Source: Verrucomicrobiota bacterium (lineage in GTDB: Bacteria > Verrucomicrobiota > Verrucomicrobiia > Opitutales > Opitutaceae). Taken from it: a stretch of 64,000 bases of DNA. Below, in pieces: positions 43,792 through 53,457 of this stretch (positions are counted from its first letter, which is position 1; each line of letters starts with the position of its first letter). The notes beneath the pieces were generated by a model. It made no database searches. It had not been told where the DNA came from and saw only the letters and a program-made list of their open reading frames with translations. A program made the translations under genes and the position numbers. The stretch lies in assembly GCA_023386835.1 (NCBI GenBank), contig JAEWIY010000061.1, positions 1 to 64,000 of the forward strand, in the 5' to 3' direction.

Positions 43792-44580
43792 TTAAATCGT
43801 CATGGCGTGATACCCGCCATCGACGACCAGCTCCGCGCCCGTAATGAAACCGCCCGCGGCATCGCTCGCCAGCAACAGCGTGGCGCCCACGAGTTCACGC
43901 GCCTCACCGAACCGCTTCATCGGCGTGTGGCCCATGATCGAGGCGACGCGGTCGGGTGTGAGCACTTTGCGATTTTGCTCCGCCGGGAAAAAGCCGGGCA
44001 CGATCAGGTTGACGCGCACACGCTGCGGCGCCCATTCCCGCGCCAGGTTCTTCGACAGGTTGTGCACGGCCGCCTTCGTCGCCGAGTAGGTAAACACGCG
44101 CGACAACGGCACGAGGCCCGACATCGACCCGAGATTGATGATCGACCCACCCTCGCCCCGCTCGACCAGGTAGCGACCAAAGACCTGGCAGCCGAGGAAC
44201 ACACCCTTCACGTTGATATCAACGATCCGCTGAAATTCCTCTTCGGTGATATCAAGAAACGGTGTGGCGGAGTTGATGCCCGCTCCGTTCACCACGATGT
44301 CCACCTTGCCGGAACGCTGCAGCACCGTTTGCAACAGGCCTTCCAGCGCCGAACGGCTCGAGGCTTCGGCGGACGCAAACCACGCCTTGCCACCGGCGGC
44401 CGCGATGCGCTCGAGACGCGCCTTCGCCTTCTCTTCATTGCGCCCAACCAGCACAACCTCCGCTCCCGCGCCGGCGAGGCCTTCCGCCATCGCGCCGCAC
44501 AGTTCTCCCGTCCCGCCAATGACAACGGCGACTTTGCCAGTGAGATCGAAGATCGAAGCCAGGTACTCGGGAGCGTTCAT
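43792..44580 (-). CDS. Short-chain dehydrogenase/reductase (sugar-acid oxidoreductase-like)
   Basis: 262 residues. The cofactor loop is GGTGELCG, an atypical version of the TGxxxGxG motif; NGAG, the catalytic Ser in NLGSMSG and YSATKAAVHNLSKNLA are intact, and the end GGFITGAELVVDGGYHAM is classical. The sequence style is close to gluconate 5-dehydrogenase or SDR-type mannonate oxidoreductase, but specificity cannot be assigned. It is single, facing the convergent amidase gene. Confidence 0.88.
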   Translation of the reverse strand: MNAPEYLASIFDLTGKVAVVIGGTGELCGAMAEGLAGAGAEVVLVGRNEEKAKARLERIAAAGGKAWFASAEASSRSALEGLLQTVLQRSGKVDIVVNGAGINSATPFLDITEEEFQRIVDINVKGVFLGCQVFGRYLVERGEGGSIINLGSMSGLVPLSRVFTYSATKAAVHNLSKNLAREWAPQRVRVNLIVPGFFPAEQNRKVLTPDRVASIMGHTPMKRFGEARELVGATLLLASDAAGGFITGAELVVDGGYHAMTI

Positions 44581-44659
44581 GAAAAGAGAGCAAGCGTTGG
44601 AAAGAAAGCCGGCGTGACGCGAGGGAGGAGCAACTCAATGTTAACACTACAAGGCGAGC

Positions 44660-44687
44660 TTGTGCCGAACCCGGTTCGTGCTAGCCT
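44660..44687 (+). promoter_or_regulatory. Candidate promoter with internal palindrome
   Basis: TTGTGC (44660-44665), 16 bases, TAGCCT (44682-44687). The palindrome CGAACC-C-GGTTCG (44666-44678) fills most of the spacer, an arrangement expected of a repressor operator. The hexamers match sigma-70 boxes only moderately. Confidence 0.4.
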
Positions 44688-44713
44688 CCTTTCGCACGGA
44701 AAACCCCCAAGCC

Positions 44714-44720
44714 AAGGAGG
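44714..44720 (+). promoter_or_regulatory. Near-perfect Shine-Dalgarno site
   Basis: AAGGAGG, 4 bases upstream of the ATG at 44725. It is among the strongest RBS seen in this window and supports a real small gene. Confidence 0.7.
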
Positions 44721-44724
44721 CGTT

Positions 44725-44994
44725 ATGTTCGCGATCAAAATTCACCTCGATCCGGCCGAACACGCTGCCCTCAGCCGCTATGCTTCTGTCCTCCACGTTC
44801 GCCTGGAGGATGTCGCCTACGCGGCCCTGGACTGCCTAATGAAGAAGGCCAACGAAACCGAGATCCGGCAATGCATCACCGAGACTGCGTTGTGGCGAAA
44901 AGAAAACCTGCCCGTATGGGCCGACACGGAACGCTCAGTTCACGCGTACGAAGGATCAGCGGACGACCAGCCCGAAGAGCGGGTCCAGTTTTGA
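44725..44994 (+). CDS. Small protein of unknown function, possibly ribbon-helix-helix-like
   Basis: 89 residues. I do not recognise it. The start is fixed by the strong SD; an open frame runs far upstream but only as a shadow of the SDR gene on the other strand. Residues 1-40 (IKIHLDPAEHAALSRYASVL then HVRLEDVAYAALDCLM) have a short strand followed by two helices, the order found in ribbon-helix-helix DNA-binding antitoxin-type proteins. The C-terminal half is acidic with aromatic residues (LWRKENLPVWAD). A palindrome lies in its candidate promoter. No toxin-like partner follows; the next gene is convergent. Confidence 0.65.
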   Translation: MFAIKIHLDPAEHAALSRYASVLHVRLEDVAYAALDCLMKKANETEIRQCITETALWRKENLPVWADTERSVHAYEGSADDQPEERVQF

Positions 44995-45022
44995 TCCGCC
45001 TCTGCTAAGGGGCTTCTGACAA

Positions 45023-45057
45023 CGCCCCGCCCGGGAGCGCATGGCGCCCCCGGGGCG
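45023..45057. terminator. Strong GC-rich hairpin between convergent genes
   Basis: CGCCCCG (45023-45029) pairs with CGGGGCG (45051-45057), with inner GGG/CCC and GCGC/GCGC pairs and an ATG loop; a 3-base and a 1-base bulge interrupt it. No T-run occurs on either side. It lies between the small gene and ugd and could stop both transcripts. Confidence 0.45.
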
Positions 45058-45067
45058 GAGCTTGCGG

Positions 45068-46426
45068 TCATTTGCCAATGCCGAAGGCCGTAAACCCGAT
45101 TTCGCGCAGCTTGGGCAGGTCCAGGATATTGCGCCCGTCGAAGACGAACGCGGGCTTCGGCATGCCGGCGAAGATCTTCGCGAAATCCACCGTCTTGAAC
45201 TCGTCCCACTCGGTGATGACCGCGATCGCGTGGGCACCCGCAGCCGCCTCCTCGGCGGAGTGAGCGATCTTCAGACGTTGATTACTGCAGCCCTTGCCGA
45301 GCACATCCTGAATGATCTGTTCGGCCGGGACCTTGGGATCATAAACAACGACCTCCGCGTGCTCCTCCAGCAGGTCGCGACAGATGTTGATGGCGGCCGA
45401 CTCGCGGGTGTCATTCGTGTCCTTCTTGAAGGCAAAGCCCCAGATCGCGATGCGTTTGCGAGCAACGGTATTGAACAGGGTCCGAACAATGCGCGCGGCA
45501 AAGCGACTCTTTTGCCAGTCGTTCATCTTCACCACGCTCTCCCAATAGGCCGCGACCTCGGGCAGGCCGAAGTGCTGGCAGAGATAAACGAGGTTCAGAA
45601 TGTCCTTCTGAAAACAGGAGCCCCCGAATCCTACGGAAGCTTTGAGGAATTTTGGTCCGATCCGGCTGTCCCGCCCGATCGCACGCGCGACTTCATCCAC
45701 ATCGGCCCCGGTCGCCTCGCACAGCGCGGAGATCGAGTTGATCGACGAGATGCGTTGCGCCAGGAACGCGTTGGCCACGAGCTTGGAGAGCTCTGAGGAC
45801 CAAAGGTTGGTCATGATGATCCGATCGCGCGGAACCCAGTGCGCGTACACATCGGCCAACGTCTGGATCGCCTTCTCGCCTTCCGGCGTACGCTCGCCGC
45901 CAATCAGGACGCGATCCGGATTGTGCAGGTCCGGAATCGCCGTGCCCTCCGCGAGAAACTCCGGATTGGACAGCACCTGAAACTGCACCCCGCGCGTATT
46001 CGCGTTGAGGATGGTTTTGATCGCTTCGGCCGTTTTGACGGGAATCGTCGACTTTTCGACAATGATCTTGGGCCGGTCAGCGACCTCCGCGATCGTTCGC
46101 GCCACAGATTCGATATAACTCAGATCAGCCGCCCGCCCGGCGCCAACGCCATACGTTTTCGTCGGCGTATTCACCGCCACGAAGATGATGTCGGCCTCCT
46201 TGATCCCCTGCACCACATTCGTGGAGAAGAAGAGGTTTCGGCCACGGCACTCCCGCACCACCTCATCCAGGCCCGGTTCATAAACCGGCAACGCGTCGCC
46301 GTTCCACGCGGCGATCCGCGATTCGTTCATGTCTACTACCGTGACCGTGATGGAGGGCGCTTTTTGCGCGATGACCGCCATCGTCGGACCACCCACGTAG
46401 CCGGCGCCAATACAGCAGATTTTCAT
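45068..46426 (-). CDS. ugd: UDP-glucose 6-dehydrogenase, eukaryote-like form
   Basis: 452 residues. NAD loop GAGYVGGPTMAVIAQ; VAVNTPTKTYGVGAGRAADL; EKSTIPVKTAEAI; catalytic cysteine in FGGSCFQKDILNLVY; C-terminal WGFAFKKDTNDTRESAAI. These match the animal/plant-like UGDH branch more than the short bacterial Ugd. It oxidises UDP-glucose to UDP-glucuronate, the substrate of the epimerase-like protein at 17815. An intergenic hairpin separates it from the aminotransferase upstream. Confidence 0.95.
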   Translation of the reverse strand: MKICCIGAGYVGGPTMAVIAQKAPSITVTVVDMNESRIAAWNGDALPVYEPGLDEVVRECRGRNLFFSTNVVQGIKEADIIFVAVNTPTKTYGVGAGRAADLSYIESVARTIAEVADRPKIIVEKSTIPVKTAEAIKTILNANTRGVQFQVLSNPEFLAEGTAIPDLHNPDRVLIGGERTPEGEKAIQTLADVYAHWVPRDRIIMTNLWSSELSKLVANAFLAQRISSINSISALCEATGADVDEVARAIGRDSRIGPKFLKASVGFGGSCFQKDILNLVYLCQHFGLPEVAAYWESVVKMNDWQKSRFAARIVRTLFNTVARKRIAIWGFAFKKDTNDTRESAAINICRDLLEEHAEVVVYDPKVPAEQIIQDVLGKGCSNQRLKIAHSAEEAAAGAHAIAVITEWDEFKTVDFAKIFAGMPKPAFVFDGRNILDLPKLREIGFTAFGIGK

Positions 46427-46453
46427 TGGAGATGAGAGCGCGTAACGTGCTTT

Positions 46454-46482
46454 ACGACCTTGGCAAATCCAAGGTCGTTTTT
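46454..46482 (+). terminator. Terminator-type hairpin oriented against both neighbours
   Basis: Perfect 10-bp stem ACGACCTTGG/CCAAGGTCGT (46454-46463 with 46469-46478), 5-base loop, then a run of T's on the plus strand (46478-46482). Both flanking genes are on the minus strand, where the stem is followed by AAAGC instead of T's. Confidence 0.6.
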
Positions 46483-46521
46483 CCCGGGAGGGTCAGTCGG
46501 GCCTTCCCCGAGTTGGGTTCC

Positions 46522-47799
46522 CTACTTTGCGAAGCTCGCGGCCACCTGTGCAAACCGTCGGCCAGCCTCCTGTAGTTGCTCCTCCGCCAACACGCCAAAA
46601 CTGAGGCGAATGTACCGGTCGGGGATGTGGTCGCCGAAACAAAGTGCACCGGGAACGTACAGCACGCCGGCGTCCACACACGCGCGACAAAACGCGGACG
46701 TCAGCCCCGTATCGATGCCCTCCGGAGCCTGCAGCCAAAGATACAACCCGCCCCGCGGCTGCTCCCACTGCCAGCCGAGCTCGCGCAAACCGCCCGCCCG
46801 CAAGCTGGCGTCCAGCGCGCGCATCTTTCGTTCGTAGCTCGGCCGAAGCACCTGCAGGTGCGCGTCCAGTCCGCCTCGGGCCAGCACCCGCTCGAAGATG
46901 GCTTGATTGAAGTTCGCGGTGCCGAAGTCGTGATGGCCTTTCACATACAACATCCGCGCCAGCCATTCCGGATGTGAACACACGCCGTAGCCAACCTTCA
47001 ATCCCGTCGCGAACGGCTTGGTCAGCGTCGAAAGGTACAGGCGCGGAAACTCCTGCCACGCGGCCAAGGAAAAGACGCTGCTCGCTGGCTCCGGCTCTCG
47101 GAAATAAAGCTCCCGATACGCCGCATCCTCCAGCACTGGTACGCACAACCCACACTTCTGCAGTTCAACGGCAAGGGTGACCTTCTCGGCTTCCGACAAG
47201 CTCCGCCCGGACGGATTCGAGTAGTAACTAACAAAATACACCGCCTTCACGCAGTGCTGTTCGCCGCGCTCCTGCAGGTCGCGTAGAAGCCGACGCAACC
47301 CCGGACCATCCACGCCTCCGTCATCTGTGGTCGGGATCGACACCGCCCGCACTCCCAGCCCCGTCAGCATCTCCAGAAAGACGAAGTAACTCGGGCGATC
47401 GACGAGCACGATGTCGCCCGGATCGCACAGAACCTGAACGGCCAGATATAGCGCCTGCTGCGAGCCGTTGGTGATGAACAACGTTTTCTCCAACTCGGCC
47501 GTATCGAAGCCGGCTTCTTGCTGCGCCAGGCGTTCGGCAATCAATCGGCGCAGCCCCGCCCGCCCGGTGTTGGTCCCGTATTGCAGCGCCTCGCGGTCAA
47601 CACCTTCACGCGTCACCTCCGCGACCGCGGACGCCACCATGCCCGTCGGCAATGTGGCGCTATCCGTAAACCCAGCGGCGAGCGACAGGAGAGTCGGATT
47701 CTCCACCGCCAAGGCCATGAGTCGAGCGATGGTCGGCGGATGCACGCGGCGGCCCAACGCGGACCACGACGTCAGGGCGGGTTGGGCGGCTGACTCCAT
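46522..47799 (-). CDS. Class I PLP aminotransferase (2-aminoadipate aminotransferase-like)
   Basis: 425 residues. The fold-type I landmarks are LQYGTNTGRAGLRRLIAERL, ITNGSQQALYLAVQVLCDPGD, YYSNPSGRSLSE, the VLEDAAYREL aspartate region and the PLP-lysine in STLTKPFATGLKVGY. The family includes LysN, kynurenine/2-aminoadipate aminotransferases and the catalytic half of MocR regulators; no GntR domain is present. The substrate is not assignable. It stands alone between the ftsH terminator and ugd. Confidence 0.87.
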   Translation of the reverse strand: MESAAQPALTSWSALGRRVHPPTIARLMALAVENPTLLSLAAGFTDSATLPTGMVASAVAEVTREGVDREALQYGTNTGRAGLRRLIAERLAQQEAGFDTAELEKTLFITNGSQQALYLAVQVLCDPGDIVLVDRPSYFVFLEMLTGLGVRAVSIPTTDDGGVDGPGLRRLLRDLQERGEQHCVKAVYFVSYYSNPSGRSLSEAEKVTLAVELQKCGLCVPVLEDAAYRELYFREPEPASSVFSLAAWQEFPRLYLSTLTKPFATGLKVGYGVCSHPEWLARMLYVKGHHDFGTANFNQAIFERVLARGGLDAHLQVLRPSYERKMRALDASLRAGGLRELGWQWEQPRGGLYLWLQAPEGIDTGLTSAFCRACVDAGVLYVPGALCFGDHIPDRYIRLSFGVLAEEQLQEAGRRFAQVAASFAK

Positions 47800-47835
47800 G
47801 AAGTGCCCGGTCTACGCCTGCCACGTCTTCACGCC

Positions 47836-47872
47836 AAAACAAAAAGCCCGGTCGCTCCTTGGGCGACCGGGC
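47836..47872 (-). terminator. Intrinsic terminator of the ftsH transcript
   Basis: Perfect 10-bp stem GCCCGGTCGC/GCGACCGGGC (47846-47855 with 47863-47872), 7-base loop; on the minus strand it is followed by TTTTTGTTTT (47836-47845). It lies 19 bases beyond the ftsH stop. Confidence 0.9.
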
Positions 47873-47891
47873 GATAAACCCATCCGAGGCG

Positions 47892-49922
<2,031 letters not shown>

Positions 49923-50016
49923 TAAAGCAGTTGGGACTAAGTTAAAACGGTGGAGGTTCCTCGGGGCTAAGTCAACGGAGGCGGCGGTCTCAAAACGTGT
50001 ACCACCCACCGCGCAG

Positions 50017-51030
50017 TTACTCAAACACCAGCCGGCCGGAACGGATGCAGGCGAAACCACGCGACCCGAGGCTGAAACGCGTGGCTGCTCCCGCGAGCGT
50101 TTTCGACAGCAGTTCCTCAAACCCGTGCCGGGAAAGATCGCTGCCGTGCGGGTTCCGCAAGAGCCACTGGTGCAACGCCCGGCGCCAGAGCGCCCGGGGT
50201 TTGCCAGCCAAGGTGGCAAGCACCAAGGCGCCCGACTCATCAAACGGACGGAGCTCCACCAGCCATTGCTCGAGCGCCTCATCATCCTCCTCCAAGCGAT
50301 CCCGACTCAACGCCGCACCAGCGCAGGCGTCGCGGCCCGCCGCCCGCCGCCATGCCGGCAGAACGTTGCGCCGCAATCGGTTACGGAAGTACTGATCCGT
50401 TGCATTGCTGTCGTCCTCACGCCAAACAGCGCCCGCTCCTGCCAAGAGCGACAAAAGCTCGGACTTCGGCACGCTCAAGAATGGCCGCAACGCCGTGACG
50501 CCATCCGGCCGCACTTGAACAGGGCGTGGTGCCGCCAGCCCGCCCGTCGCGCTGCCCCGCGCCAGCCGCATGAGGATGGTCTCCGCGACGTCGTCCTGCT
50601 GGTGTCCCAACCAGAGTGCCCGGGCCCGCAACGCGCGAGTTTGCTCCGTGAAGAAGCTCTGACGGGCGCTGCGCGCCTGCGCCTCGCTCGCTTGCTTCGG
50701 AGCCGCAGCCCACTCCCCCGAGCGGATCTCCAGGCCAAGCGCAGCGGCGACTTTGACGCAGAACCGTGCATCGGCCGCCGCGGCGCGCCCGCGCAATCGG
50801 TGATTAAAGTGCAACACGACCAAACGGGAACGCCGGGCCGGCCAGTGCGCCCAAACCCACAACAGGAGCGCCAACGAGTCGGCCCCGCCCGAACAGGCGA
50901 TCGTCCACCGGGCCCGGCTGCGTTCCTGCCCCGCCAGCCAGGCGCGGACGCGAGGATGCGCCCGCCCGAGCGGCAGCTGCTCAGCGAATCGCTGGGCCAC
51001 CGCAGGCCAGTCGATTCTCCGGCGCGCCAT
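50017..51030 (-). CDS. tilS: tRNA(Ile)-lysidine synthase
   Basis: 337 residues. PP-loop SGGADSLALL, then VVLHFNHRLRG, LWLGHQQDDVAETILMRLARG and DDSNATDQYFRNRLRRNVLP, all diagnostic. It converts C34 of the AUA-reading tRNA to lysidine. It is a short form: the C-terminal accessory domains of E. coli TilS are reduced. It sits between serS (22 bp upstream) and ftsH on the same strand. Confidence 0.95.
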   Translation of the reverse strand: MARRRIDWPAVAQRFAEQLPLGRAHPRVRAWLAGQERSRARWTIACSGGADSLALLLWVWAHWPARRSRLVVLHFNHRLRGRAAAADARFCVKVAAALGLEIRSGEWAAAPKQASEAQARSARQSFFTEQTRALRARALWLGHQQDDVAETILMRLARGSATGGLAAPRPVQVRPDGVTALRPFLSVPKSELLSLLAGAGAVWREDDSNATDQYFRNRLRRNVLPAWRRAAGRDACAGAALSRDRLEEDDEALEQWLVELRPFDESGALVLATLAGKPRALWRRALHQWLLRNPHGSDLSRHGFEELLSKTLAGAATRFSLGSRGFACIRSGRLVFE

Positions 51031-51052
51031 GGATGCGGAGCAGCCCGCCGAT

Positions 51053-52318
51053 TTAGAAGCGGAACGTGTCGCGGCCGAAGTACGGCACCAACGCGTCCGG
51101 AATCTTCACGGTCCCGTCAGCCTGCAGATTGTTCTCCAACAGGGCCGCCAACACCCGCGGCACGGCCAGGCCGGAGCCATTCAGAGTGTGTACCAACTCC
51201 GGTTTGCCTTCCGCCGACCGGAACCGGATCTGGGCCCGGCGCGCCTGGAAGGTTTCGAAGTTCGAGCAGCTCGAGACCTCCAGCCAGCGCTTCTGCCCGG
51301 CCGACCAGACCTCGAGATCGTATTTTTTCGCCTGGGCGAAACCGAGATCACCGCCGCACATCAGCAGCACACGGTACGGCAGTCCGAGCTTCTGCAGCAG
51401 CCGCTCCGCATCGCCGCGCAGCCGCTCGAGTTCGTCGTAGCTGGTGCTGGGATGCACCCACTTGAGCAGCTCAACCTTGTCGAATTGGTGCAGCCGATTG
51501 AGCCCGCGCACGTCCTTGCCATAGCTGCCCGCCTCGCGCCGGAAACACGGGGTGTAGGCACAACGGTAGATCGGCAGCGCGCTTTCCTCGACGATCTCGT
51601 CGCGGAAGAAGTTTGTCAGCGGCACCTCAGCCGTCGGCACAGCGTAGAGCGCGTCATTCACCGTCTCATACATCTGCCCTTCCTTGTCCGGCAGCTGACC
51701 TGTCGCCGTGGCGCTGGCTGCATTGACGAAGATCGGCGGGTTGACCTCCACGTATCCGGCCTGCCCGGCCTCCTCGAGGAAGAAGTGCAGCAACGCCCGG
51801 ACCAGCCGCGCGCCGTCACCGATGTAGAACGGGAAGCCCGCGCCAGTCACCTTTGCTCCCCGCACAAAATCGAACGCTCGCTCGAAACCGGGAATCTCCC
51901 AATGCGGCCGCGCGTGCGCCGAAACCGCCTCAACCGAACCGTGCGTGGCGTGCACGACATTCTCCTCCGGTGTGCGGCCGTCCGGTACCGACGCATGCGG
52001 CAGGTTGGGCAACGTCAGCATCGCCTGCTGCCACTTGGCTTCGGTTTCCTTCAGCGCCGCCTCCTTCTCCTTCACCTGGGCCGACAGCCCCTTCATCTCG
52101 CCCACCTTCGCCAAAAACTCCGGCGTACCCTTCGGAAGCTTGGCCATGTCCGAGTTCGCCGCCTTTTGCCGCGCGCGCAGGGTCTCGACCTCCTGCAGTT
52201 GCGCCCGCCACGCGCTGTCGAGCGCGAGAATGGCGTCGAGATCGACGTCGAGATGTTTGCGAGCGATGGCGTTGCGCACCACGTCCGGCGTCTCGCGAAT
52301 GAGCTTGGGATCGAGCAT
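51053..52318 (-). CDS. serS: Seryl-tRNA synthetase
   Basis: 421 residues. An N-terminal coiled-coil arm (about residues 27-100, RAQLQEVETLRARQKAANSD and VKEKEAALKETEAKWQQ) is followed by the class II core: TAEVPLTNFFRDEI motif, motif 2 CAYTPCFRREAGSYGKDVRG, and motif 3 NGSGLAVPRVLAALLENNLQ. The 118-bp leader between it and the upstream heptosyltransferase gene shows no T-box consensus that I could find. Confidence 0.97.
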   Translation of the reverse strand: MLDPKLIRETPDVVRNAIARKHLDVDLDAILALDSAWRAQLQEVETLRARQKAANSDMAKLPKGTPEFLAKVGEMKGLSAQVKEKEAALKETEAKWQQAMLTLPNLPHASVPDGRTPEENVVHATHGSVEAVSAHARPHWEIPGFERAFDFVRGAKVTGAGFPFYIGDGARLVRALLHFFLEEAGQAGYVEVNPPIFVNAASATATGQLPDKEGQMYETVNDALYAVPTAEVPLTNFFRDEIVEESALPIYRCAYTPCFRREAGSYGKDVRGLNRLHQFDKVELLKWVHPSTSYDELERLRGDAERLLQKLGLPYRVLLMCGGDLGFAQAKKYDLEVWSAGQKRWLEVSSCSNFETFQARRAQIRFRSAEGKPELVHTLNGSGLAVPRVLAALLENNLQADGTVKIPDALVPYFGRDTFRF

Positions 52319-52436
52319 GAGCGGACCAACAAACGGGTTTACGCGCCGGAATCAGCACCAAAGTGGCCGGTTGCCGCGCCGAGTCGGGAGAAGGCGCGTC
52401 CGATGGCCCGGATCGAGCCCTCTCCGACCGCTCTCC

Positions 52437-53399
52437 TCAGCGGTCCTCCCCGGTCTCCGCTAGGGTATCCAGGAGCGCCTCACTCACCGCGTGGACGCTC
52501 AACTGCGTGAGGTCTCCGCCCGGCGCCCGCAGGACTGCCCGACCGGGCGTGCCCGGTGGGTACGGCCCATACTGCCGGGGATCCGTGGGGCCAAACAACG
52601 CCAACACCGGCACTCCCAACGCTGCGGCCAGGTGCAGCGGCCCGCTGTCATTGCCAACCACCAAGCGCGCGCGCTGCAACAGCTCCGGCAGCTCCTCGAG
52701 TTTCGTCTGTCCGGTCAGGTTTACGAACCGCTCCGCCGGCCAACCCGAGTCCACCACCACGGGTTCGCTGCCCGCCCATACCACGGGCGGTCGCGCTGGG
52801 TCAGCCAGCCAAGCCGTCGTCAGTTCACGGAAGGCCGGCCAGTTCTTCTCCGGTCGGCGGCTTTCGGGGAAAAAAAGCACCGGACGCTGCCGCAATGTAG
52901 CCAGCGACGCGAACGTTGCCCCGCGGTTTGAGGTGAAGGCGACCTGCCCGCGCAACTCTGCCTCGGCACCGAGCACGGGGGCAAACTGCAGCAGGATCTC
53001 GAGCGCGTGGCTGCGGGCGCCACCTGGCGGCAGCGGCACGGTTTCGCCATAAAACAGACGCGCCCCCTCTCGGGCGTCCGAGCGGCCGACCTTACGTCGG
53101 ACGCGAGCCGAGGCGGTCATGAGTCCACTGCGAAACAAGCCCTGCAGATCAAACGCCACATCGTAACGGGTCGATCGCAGCTGGCGGAGCAGTTGGAAGA
53201 AGGCCCGCAGGCCGCCCCGGCGCGCGAAAACATGGACGCGATCAATTCCACGCGCCCGTTGGACGAGCGGGGCAAAGATTTCCCGCGCCACCCAATCGAC
53301 GCGCCAGCCAGGCTGCTGCGCCTGTAGCGACGCCACGAACTGCAACCCGTGCACGATGTCGCCCAACGAGGAAGGCTTGATGATCAGCAGTCGCGGCAT
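52437..53399 (-). CDS. Glycosyltransferase family 9, heptosyltransferase I-like
   Basis: 320 residues from the ATG at 53399 (MPRLLIIKPSSLGDIVHGLQ, the WaaC-type N-terminus); 26 upstream open residues are discounted. The C-terminal half has the GT9 signature ARLVVGNDSGPLHLAAALGVPVLALFGPTDPRQYGP. It adds heptose (or a related sugar) to the LPS inner core. The start is divergent from the acyltransferase-GT9 fusion gene, with at most 58 bp between start codons. Confidence 0.9.
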   Translation of the reverse strand: MPRLLIIKPSSLGDIVHGLQFVASLQAQQPGWRVDWVAREIFAPLVQRARGIDRVHVFARRGGLRAFFQLLRQLRSTRYDVAFDLQGLFRSGLMTASARVRRKVGRSDAREGARLFYGETVPLPPGGARSHALEILLQFAPVLGAEAELRGQVAFTSNRGATFASLATLRQRPVLFFPESRRPEKNWPAFRELTTAWLADPARPPVVWAGSEPVVVDSGWPAERFVNLTGQTKLEELPELLQRARLVVGNDSGPLHLAAALGVPVLALFGPTDPRQYGPYPPGTPGRAVLRAPGGDLTQLSVHAVSEALLDTLAETGEDR

Positions 53400-53457
53400 C
53401 GACCTGCCGAGTTTCGGCTTTGCAAGGGTTCTGTCTAGTTGTGAATTCCAGCGGTCC

